From an uncultured Angelakisella sp. (GTDB lineage: Bacteria > Bacillota > Clostridia > Oscillospirales > Ruminococcaceae), in contig CALGIL010000419.1 in NCBI GenBank assembly GCA_937914895.1, positions 1 to 12,859 on the forward strand: a DNA stretch of 12,859 bases, in the 5' to 3' direction. Numbering within the stretch: the first letter of the stretch is position 1; each line of letters opens with the position of its first letter. Below are positions 7,959 through 12,859 of the stretch, piece after piece. A program made the translations under genes and the position numbers. The notes below the pieces were generated by a model, which was given only the letters and a program-made list of their open reading frames with translations, made no database searches and had not been told where the DNA came from.

Positions 7959-8154
7959 AGTCGATGAAGGGAAGAAACAGGGGAATCTCTCCGCACTGGG
8001 GGCAGAAGGCAATTTTGGGCCGCCTGCCTGCCCGGGCGGCCTCCTGCGCCTCTTCGGTCACAGGGACGCCCCCGGCGTCCTCCCCATGGGGTTCCTCCCC
8101 GTAAAGCCTCTCCGGCTCCACCATGTCACGGCCGCAGTAGGGACATTTTGCCAT
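7957..8154 (-). CDS. Small two-CxxC zinc-ribbon protein
   Basis: 65 residues with ATG at 8154 and a strong AAAGGAGG (8162-8169) 7 bases upstream. The protein opens with KCPYCGRDM (Cys4, Cys7) and has CPQCGEI near the end (Cys51, Cys54). The two knuckles are separated by a 43-residue acidic then basic linker and could bind one zinc ion. The C-terminus ends in a hydrophobic LFLPFID. I do not recognise a characterised family; such proteins are often nucleic-acid or protein adaptors, but no function can be given. It follows prmC by 119 bases on the same strand, behind a foldable leader, and its stop codon is embedded in a terminator stem. The strong ribosome site and the paired cysteines make it a real gene despite its size. 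Confidence 0.8.
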   Translation of the reverse strand: MAKCPYCGRDMVEPERLYGEEPHGEDAGGVPVTEEAQEAARAGRRPKIAFCPQCGEIPLFLPFID

Positions 8155-8166
8155 GGCCCTTCCTCC

Positions 8167-8211
8167 TTTGCGCACAAACTGCCCATGCCGGGCAGTGCTA
8201 GTGTGTGCAAA
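8167..8211 (-). promoter_or_regulatory. Leader hairpin abutting the zinc-ribbon ribosome site
   Basis: Inner arms ACTGCCC/GGGCAGT (8178-8184 with 8190-8196) and outer arms TTTGCGCACA/TGTGTGCAAA (8167-8176 with 8202-8211) form one long stem with an asymmetric bulge at 8197-8201. The outer stem takes in the first three bases of the AAAGGAGG ribosome site. It could modulate translation of the 65-residue protein. One pair is G-U in plus-strand RNA but A/C in the minus transcript, which weakens the case slightly. Confidence 0.45.
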
Positions 8212-8273
8212 AGACGCCGCGCCATACGTAAGGGGCGCCGGGGGAAAGGGGGCGCTTTTTTGCGCGGCCCGTC
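8209..8273 (-). terminator. Branched stem directly after the prmC stop codon
   Basis: In minus-strand RNA, bases 8273-8262 (GACG, two-base bulge, CCGCGC) pair with 8222-8213 (GCGCGGCGTC), enclosing an inner 5-bp stem (8255-8251 with 8239-8235). Four Us (8212-8209) follow immediately. This resembles a leaky terminator or attenuator between prmC and the zinc-ribbon gene. Confidence 0.45.
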
Positions 8274-9122
8274 TTATCCCGGCTTTCTTCCCGTCACAAC
8301 CCGGTCCAGGCCGCCAAGGTCCTGCCGGACCTCCACCGCCCCAAAGCCCGCCCCAGCCAGCAGGGCGGCCACGGCCGGCCCCTGGGTCTCGCCAATTTCC
8401 AGCAGCAGCAGGCCCCCGGGCTCCAGCAGGGGGAGGCAGACCCCCGGCAGCCTGCGGTAAAAATCCAGGCCGTCCACACCGCCGTCCAGGGCCATGGGGG
8501 GCTCCCAGGTCACTTCGGTCTGCAGCGCGGCCATCTCCTCCCGGGTGACATAGGGGGGGTTGCAGGTGATGACATGGACCTGCCGGGCGCGGACCTCCTC
8601 CGGCGGGTCCAGGGCGTCCCCGGCCACCACGGTGACGTTGGCGGCGCCGTTTTGGGCCGTGTTGCGGCGGAAGTAGGGCAGGGCCTCTTCGGACAGCTCC
8701 ACACCCCACACCAGGGCGTCGGGGCGGTGTTTGGCCACGGCCACGGGGATGCACCCCGTCCCGGAGCAGAGGTCCAGCACCCGGGGATTTTGCAGGCCCG
8801 CCAATTCCGCTAAAGCAAGCTCCGCCAGCAGCTCGGTCTCGGGCCGGGGGATAAGCACCCCCGGGCCCACCGCCATGGGCAGCCCGAAAAATTCCCACTC
8901 TCCCAGCAGGTACTGCAGGGGCTCGCCCCCCAGGCGGCGATGAGTAAGTCTGTACAGGGCGGAGATGTGTTCCTCACTTACCTCCCGGTCAGGGCCGTAC
9001 AGGTCCCTCCGGCTGATGCCCAGCACCTGGCGCAGCAGATAAAAAGCCTCAAAGCCCGGGTCGGCGTTTGGGGCTTTTTCCAGTCGGTTTTGCAGGTCCC
9101 GGTACAGCGCTTTCAGCTTCAT
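8274..9122 (-). CDS. prmC: Release factor glutamine N5-methyltransferase PrmC
   Basis: 282 residues, typical PrmC length. It methylates the glutamine of the GGQ motif of peptide release factors RF1 and RF2 using SAM, speeding peptide release. The N-terminal helical domain (1-75) ends with GEPLQYLLGEWEFFG (66-80), and LIPRPETELL (90-99) leads into the methyltransferase core. SAM-binding motif LDLCSGTGCIPVA is at 116-128, the acidic strand end at VELSEEAL (141-148), and the NPPY catalytic signature at 188-191 contacts the target glutamine. Start: ATG at 9122 with AAGGGGG (9129-9135) 6 bases before it, in the 16-base gap after the DUF1385 gene. In many Firmicutes prmC sits near prfA; prfA is not in this window. 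SAM use here and SAH removal by MtnN are only loosely linked, as the genes are not cotranscribed. Confidence 0.95.
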   Translation of the reverse strand: MKLKALYRDLQNRLEKAPNADPGFEAFYLLRQVLGISRRDLYGPDREVSEEHISALYRLTHRRLGGEPLQYLLGEWEFFGLPMAVGPGVLIPRPETELLAELALAELAGLQNPRVLDLCSGTGCIPVAVAKHRPDALVWGVELSEEALPYFRRNTAQNGAANVTVVAGDALDPPEEVRARQVHVITCNPPYVTREEMAALQTEVTWEPPMALDGGVDGLDFYRRLPGVCLPLLEPGGLLLLEIGETQGPAVAALLAGAGFGAVEVRQDLGGLDRVVTGRKPG

Positions 9123-9138
9123 GGACGGCCCCCTTCGC

Positions 9139-10068
9139 CTACCAGATGTCCGCGTCCTTGTCCTGGGGGATGACCAGCTTCATGACGGCGATGGCCACCT
9201 CCAGCTGGTCGTCGTCTGGCTCCCGGGTGGTCAGGCGCTGAATCCACAGCCCCGGCGCCGACACAATGCGGGTCAGGGGGTTATTATACCGCCCCGCCAG
9301 GCGGATGACCTCGTAAGACAGTCCCACCACCAGGGGCAGCAGGGCCAGCTTCAGCAGCACCCGCACCAGGGGGTTTGTCCAGGTGACCACCGAAAACAGC
9401 AGGATGGAAATCAGCAGCACCAGCACCAAAAAGCTGGTGCCGCACCGGGGATGGAACCGGGTAAAGCCCCGGATGTTTTCCACCGTCAGGGGCTTTCCCG
9501 CCTCGTAGCAGGCAATGGTCTTGTGCTCGGCGCCGTGGTATTCGTAGACACGGCGCATCTCCTTCATCCGGGAGGTGGCCCACAGGTAGAGGATGAAAAG
9601 GGAAAGCTTAATCCCCCCCTCGATGAAGGAGAGGGCCATGGAGCTACCCACCACCGGCCGCAGCAGGGAGGAGAGCCCCGTGGGGGCCACCATAAACAGC
9701 AGCAGCGCCAAAACCACCCCCATCACCACCGCCACGGTGCTGACAATAACGCTCAGGTCTGCGTGAAAGGTTTTTGCCAGCCACTTTTCAAACCTGGAGG
9801 GCTCTTCCTCCTCCATGCCCGCAAGGTCGGCGGACTTCATCAGGCACTTAAAGCCCAGCACCTGGGAGTCGATCATGTTAAAGACGCCCCGGATGACCGG
9901 CGCCTTTTTATACCAGGGCTTTGCCCCGGGGGAGGTGGCCCAGGTCTCCATGGTAATCTGGCCGTCGGGGGCGCGGACCCCCATGGCGGTCAGGTCGGGT
10001 CCCCGCATCATCAGGCCCTCGATGAGGGCCTGGCCGCCGATGGTGGTCTTTTTTACCGCTGTATTCAA
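9139..10068 (-). CDS. DUF1385 membrane protein (YqhQ-like)
   Basis: 309 residues from a TTG at 10068, picked because AAAAGAGG (10078-10085) lies 9 bases upstream; the TTG at 10075-10077, three codons earlier, touches that site and is too close. The N-terminus carries the family hallmark GGQALIEGLMMRGP (11-24). Hydrophobic stretches at about 104-128, 146-164, 212-230 and 234-257 suggest three or four membrane segments. Two conserved, histidine/cysteine-containing motifs, YHGAEHKTIACYE (177-189) and HPRCGTSF (206-213), could bind metal. The family (DUF1385, B. subtilis YqhQ) has no firm biochemical role that I know of. It lies 32 bases after the kinase gene and 16 before prmC, so is probably cotranscribed with both. 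The pairing of this family with prmC recurs in clostridial genomes from memory. Confidence 0.88.
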   Translation of the reverse strand: MNTAVKKTTIGGQALIEGLMMRGPDLTAMGVRAPDGQITMETWATSPGAKPWYKKAPVIRGVFNMIDSQVLGFKCLMKSADLAGMEEEEPSRFEKWLAKTFHADLSVIVSTVAVVMGVVLALLLFMVAPTGLSSLLRPVVGSSMALSFIEGGIKLSLFILYLWATSRMKEMRRVYEYHGAEHKTIACYEAGKPLTVENIRGFTRFHPRCGTSFLVLVLLISILLFSVVTWTNPLVRVLLKLALLPLVVGLSYEVIRLAGRYNNPLTRIVSAPGLWIQRLTTREPDDDQLEVAIAVMKLVIPQDKDADIW

Positions 10069-10100
10069 TAGATGCAACCTCTTTTCAAAAATCAGGTACT

Positions 10101-11483
10101 TTATGGGGCCAGGGGCAGGGTGATGGTCACCGTGGTGCCCATGTCCAGGGCGCCGCCGTGCATCCCCACAATTTCGTCCGCCACGGCAAGGCCGATGCCG
10201 CTGCCCCGGCGGGTGGTGTGCCCCTTATAAAACCGGGTTTTTACGTTGGGCAGGTCCTCCTGGGAGATGCCGGTGCCGGTGTCGGCCACCGTCACCGCCA
10301 CCGCGTCGGGGCCGATGGACACCGCCACCCGGACGGTGTCCCCCCGGTCGGAGTATTTAAGGGCGTTGTCCAGGATGTTGACAAACACCTGGCGCAGCCG
10401 GTTTTTATCCCCCATCACCGGGGCAAAGTCCGCCGGCTCCTCGTACAGCAGGGCCTTGTGCTCCTGCTTGGCCCGCTGGGTAAAAATCAGCACCGCCTCG
10501 GACAGCTCCGCCACCAGGTCCAGCCGCTGGGTCTCCAGGGCAAAGCGCCCGCTTTGCATCCGGGAAAAGTCCAAAAGCTCCTCCACCATGGAGGACAGCC
10601 GTTCGGTCTCCTCCATGATGACGCGGATGCCCTTCTTCATGGTGGCGGGGTCGGGGTTTTCGTCCCGGACCAGGGTCTCGCCCCAGCCGCGGATGGCGGT
10701 CAGGGGGGTGCGCAGCTCGTGGGACACCGAGGATATAAAGTCGTTTTTAATCTGCTCGGCGTTGGAAAGCTCCTCCGCCATGTTGTTGATGGCCTCGCAA
10801 AGCTGGCCGATCTCGTCGTCCTTGCGGGGTGCCAGCCGCACCTCAAAGTCGCCCTGGGCAATCTGCCGGGCGGTCTGGCCCACCTCGGCAATGGGGTTGA
10901 CAATGGAGCTGATGAAGTAGGAGTTGGAAAAGATGACGATGAGCAGCACCGCCATGGCCAGCATGGTCACCCAAAAGATGGCCATGACAATCTGTTCGTC
11001 CACCCGGGTCAGAGAGACCACGTACCGCATGGCGGTCAGGTCCTCGCCCATGACCTTGCTCATGGTGGTAATGGCCAGCACTTTTTCGCCCCCCAGGGGG
11101 CCGATATACTCGCCCACGCCGTCGGGGGAACCAAGGGCCGCCCGGTAGTCGGGCATATCCATCCGGCCGGCGGGCTCAAAGCCGCTGGAGGTAATGAGCA
11201 CCGCGTCGTCCCCGCCGATGGCCATCAGCTCCATTTTTTCCTTGTACTCAAAGTCCTCCACCAGCTTGCGCACCTGGGAGGAAAAGTCGGAGGAGCTGTC
11301 CCGGGCGTGGTCCTCCAACAGGGTGGCCACCGAATCGGCCCGGGAGAGGATGAACTGGCGGGCGCTGTTGTAATAAAAGGTCTGGATGGCAAGGGACACG
11401 CCGATGACCACCGAGATGATGACCAGCAGCACAACGCTGAAGTTGCCGGTCAGCCACCGGCGGGTGATCTTTTGCACGGCCAA
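10101..11483 (-). CDS. Membrane sensor histidine kinase
   Basis: 460 residues from a TTG at 11483, chosen for the AAGGAGG at 11492-11498 with an 8-base spacer; an ATG at 11552 would overlap the regulator gene and add an unlikely Arg/Pro-rich stretch. Order of parts: a membrane segment at about 15-36, an extracellular sensor region of about 130 residues, a second membrane segment at about 165-190, a HAMP linker (190-242), the dimerisation/phosphoacceptor helix with SVSHELRTPLTAIRGW (His255), and an ATPase domain with N-box NILDNALKY (Asn373), DTGTGIS (Asp401) and GSGIGLAVADEI. The set is complete, so it should autophosphorylate and pass phosphate to the regulator encoded 31 bases upstream. The extracellular region has no ligand signature I can read, so the stimulus is unknown; the architecture is PhoR/WalK-like. 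Confidence 0.94.
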   Translation of the reverse strand: MAVQKITRRWLTGNFSVVLLVIISVVIGVSLAIQTFYYNSARQFILSRADSVATLLEDHARDSSSDFSSQVRKLVEDFEYKEKMELMAIGGDDAVLITSSGFEPAGRMDMPDYRAALGSPDGVGEYIGPLGGEKVLAITTMSKVMGEDLTAMRYVVSLTRVDEQIVMAIFWVTMLAMAVLLIVIFSNSYFISSIVNPIAEVGQTARQIAQGDFEVRLAPRKDDEIGQLCEAINNMAEELSNAEQIKNDFISSVSHELRTPLTAIRGWGETLVRDENPDPATMKKGIRVIMEETERLSSMVEELLDFSRMQSGRFALETQRLDLVAELSEAVLIFTQRAKQEHKALLYEEPADFAPVMGDKNRLRQVFVNILDNALKYSDRGDTVRVAVSIGPDAVAVTVADTGTGISQEDLPNVKTRFYKGHTTRRGSGIGLAVADEIVGMHGGALDMGTTVTITLPLAP

Positions 11484-11514
11484 GGGCGCGGCCTCCTTTC
11501 CGGGGCGGGGCCTG

Positions 11515-12234
11515 TTATGCCTCCTCCGATTCGTCCATCCACTTGTAGCCAAAGCCCCAGACGGTGGTCAGATATTGGGGCTTGCTGGGTTCGTCCTCAA
11601 TTTTCATCCGCAGCCGCCGCATGTTGACGTCCACAATTTTGTCGTCGCCGAAATAGCTGTCCCCCCAGACGGTGGACAGCAGCTGGCTGCGGTCCAGGGC
11701 CACGTTGGGGTTGCACAAAAACTGCTCCATCAGCTGAAATTCCACCTGGGTCAGGTCGATGCGCTTTCCGTTTTTGGTCAGGGTGCGGCTGCGGGTGTCC
11801 AGCACAAAGGGCCCGGAGCGCAGCTGGGTGTCCGGCTCGGTTTTGACGGCGGATACCCCCATCCGGCGAAAGACGGCGTCCACCCTGGCCACCAGCTCCA
11901 TGGGGGAAAAGGGCTTTGTGACATAGTCGTCGGCCCCCTGCATCAGGCCGCCCACCTTGTCCATCTCCTGGCTTTTGGCGGACAGCATAATGATGCCGAT
12001 GCGGGAATCCTTCTCCCGCAGCTGCTTGCAGACACTAAGGCCGTCTATGCCGGGCATCATAATGTCCAGGATGGCCATGCCAAAGCGGCCCTCCTCCCGG
12101 TCATAGACCTCCAGGGCCTCCTCGCCGCTGGCGACGTCCACCACCTCGTACCCCGCCCGCTGCAGGTTGATGACCACAAACTCCCGGATGGCGTCCTCGT
12201 CCTCGGCGATTAAAATGCGTCTTGAATCCATCAT
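11515..12234 (-). CDS. OmpR/PhoB-family response regulator
   Basis: 239 residues. The receiver domain (about 5-120) has the acidic pair Glu11-Asp12, phosphoacceptor Asp57 in LDIMMPGIDG, Ser85 in MLSAKS and Lys107 in TKPFSP. After a short linker, a winged-helix DNA-binding domain (about 135-232) shows LTQVEFQLMEQFL, the recognition-helix stretch VDVNMRRLRMKIE and the wing TTVWGFGYKW. It is a transcription factor activated by the neighbouring kinase. The start is ambiguous: two consecutive ATG codons follow GGAGGG, 3 and 6 bases away; the second gives better spacing and a 238-residue product, but the first is reported here. It lies 37 bases after the truncated gene at the right edge, within the same run of minus-strand genes. 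Targets cannot be inferred; the PhoP/PhoB type is too broad. Confidence 0.95.
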   Translation of the reverse strand: MMDSRRILIAEDEDAIREFVVINLQRAGYEVVDVASGEEALEVYDREEGRFGMAILDIMMPGIDGLSVCKQLREKDSRIGIIMLSAKSQEMDKVGGLMQGADDYVTKPFSPMELVARVDAVFRRMGVSAVKTEPDTQLRSGPFVLDTRSRTLTKNGKRIDLTQVEFQLMEQFLCNPNVALDRSQLLSTVWGDSYFGDDKIVDVNMRRLRMKIEDEPSKPQYLTTVWGFGYKWMDESEEA

Positions 12235-12271
12235 AGTCCCTCCGTTTATCCTTCGTCGGTGATGGGTTGGC

Positions 12272-12859
12272 TCAGCTGATCAGGGTAAACAGCCGGTCCA
12301 GCAGCTCCTTTGTCATGGCAAGGTCCTGGGGCACGTCCTCCGGCAGCCAGGCGTAGTAGCTGAAGACGCCCCGCTGGCGGATGACAAAGTAGCTTTTTGT
12401 TTCCAGCTTGTCGGGGTAGCCCTGGGAATCCCCCACCCGGATGCGCAAAAGCTCGGTGATGCTTTCGCCCGCGGCGTCCCGGGGGATGAAAAAGATGACC
12501 TCGCCGTTTTCCTGCAGCCGGCGGATGCTCACCTCCGGCTCGCCCAGCCAGGAGTCGGGGAAGGCCATGCGGTAGCCCTGCTCCACGTTGACGTAGGCGC
12601 GCTGGACCTCCCTAAGACCCACCGCCTCCAGCTGCATATAGTCGGTATAAAAAACCCGGGCGGATTCCTCCACCTCGTCCTGGCCGTAGGGGTAGCCCAC
12701 CAGGGGGATCTCGATGATGCCGTCGCCGTTGACGTCCTCGGACCGCACCCCGGTGGTGCGGTAGGTGCGGTAAAACAGGGCGTTGTCGTTGTCGGCGGTG
12801 GGCACCGCAAGGCTGTTGCCCTTCACCTGGATGATGCAGGTGGCCATGCTGCGGCCGGA
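12272..12859 (-). CDS. C-terminal part of an uncharacterised protein with a Ca-loop motif
   Basis: The reading frame is open to the window edge, so the 5' end is missing; at least 195 residues are visible and a MAT start at 12847 is possible but has no visible support. The fragment holds EDVNGDGIIEIP, a D-x-N-x-D-G-x-x-E loop of the kind seen in VCBS/FG-GAP-like repeats and dockerin/EF-hand-type calcium sites. The rest is mixed alpha/beta, with FIPRDA, YFVIRQRG and a C-terminal amphipathic helix DLAMTKELLDRLF. Proteins with such loops are commonly secreted lipoproteins, and one encoded immediately before a two-component system would suit a signal-sensing or envelope role. That is inference, as no signal peptide is visible. 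I do not recognise the family. Confidence 0.75.
   Translation of the reverse strand, partial: SGRSMATCIIQVKGNSLAVPTADNDNALFYRTYRTTGVRSEDVNGDGIIEIPLVGYPYGQDEVEESARVFYTDYMQLEAVGLREVQRAYVNVEQGYRMAFPDSWLGEPEVSIRRLQENGEVIFFIPRDAAGESITELLRIRVGDSQGYPDKLETKSYFVIRQRGVFSYYAWLPEDVPQDLAMTKELLDRLFTLIS

Noticed and set aside
7811..7996. A 61-residue minus-strand frame across the hairpin block
   Set aside because: It consists of the palindromes plus the end of the zinc-ribbon gene in another frame and has no ribosome site; better explained as intergenic repeat.
8235..8261. A plus-strand stem followed by T6 that looks like an intrinsic terminator
   Set aside because: The stem is only 5 bp with an 11-base loop and no plus-strand gene precedes it; it fits better as the inner part of the branched stem in the minus transcript.
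10158..11627. A 489-residue plus-strand frame opposite the histidine kinase
   Set aside because: Same shadow effect: His/Gly/Gln-rich composition, no domain, and complete kinase motifs on the other strand.
1..12859. Defence islands, prophage, insertion sequences, CRISPR arrays and tRNA or rRNA genes
   Set aside because: No repeat-spacer pattern, transposase, integrase or cloverleaf was seen, and the genes are ordinary conserved chromosomal ones of uniform composition.

Overview
The window reads as chromosomal housekeeping DNA from a GC-rich, low-oxygen Firmicute, most likely a gut Clostridia member of the Oscillospiraceae/Ruminococcaceae type. The grounds are strong AAGGAGG-type ribosome sites, sigma-A promoters, a paired GlgC/GlgD ADP-glucose pyrophosphorylase (a Firmicutes trait), a YqhQ-like DUF1385 gene next to prmC, and protein sequences that read as clostridial. 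The family-level placement is inference. I see no phage, transposon, CRISPR, tRNA or rRNA.

Left end (1-1578, minus strand): a hairpin terminator, an MTA/SAH nucleosidase gene (mtnN) and a PHP-domain phosphoesterase gene. The last two share a 4-base ATGA overlap and are read from a near-consensus promoter at 1611-1639. The gap 1579-1852 is a divergent promoter region.

Centre (1853-7710, plus strand): a complete glycogen synthesis operon, glgB-glgC-glgD-glgA. GlgC and GlgD make ADP-glucose as a catalytic/regulatory pair, GlgA extends the alpha-1,4 chain and GlgB adds alpha-1,6 branches. No glycogen phosphorylase or debranching gene lies in the window. The operon ends in a convergent gap (7711-7956) packed with four hairpins.

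Right end (7957-12859, minus strand, transcribed toward the left): a 5'-truncated gene for a protein with a Ca-binding-type loop, then an OmpR-type response regulator, its membrane histidine kinase, a DUF1385 membrane protein, PrmC (release factor glutamine methyltransferase) and, after a 119-base foldable leader, a 65-residue zinc-ribbon protein. Gaps of 16-37 bases among the first five genes suggest one transcript. Several starts are not ATG (glgB GTG; kinase and DUF1385 TTG) and are fixed by well-placed ribosome sites.

I did not find a clearly new biological system. The most interesting points are the structured leader of the zinc-ribbon gene, the hairpin cluster after glgA, the PHP-mtnN coupling, and the replacement of the usual Lys15 of glycogen synthase by Ala.
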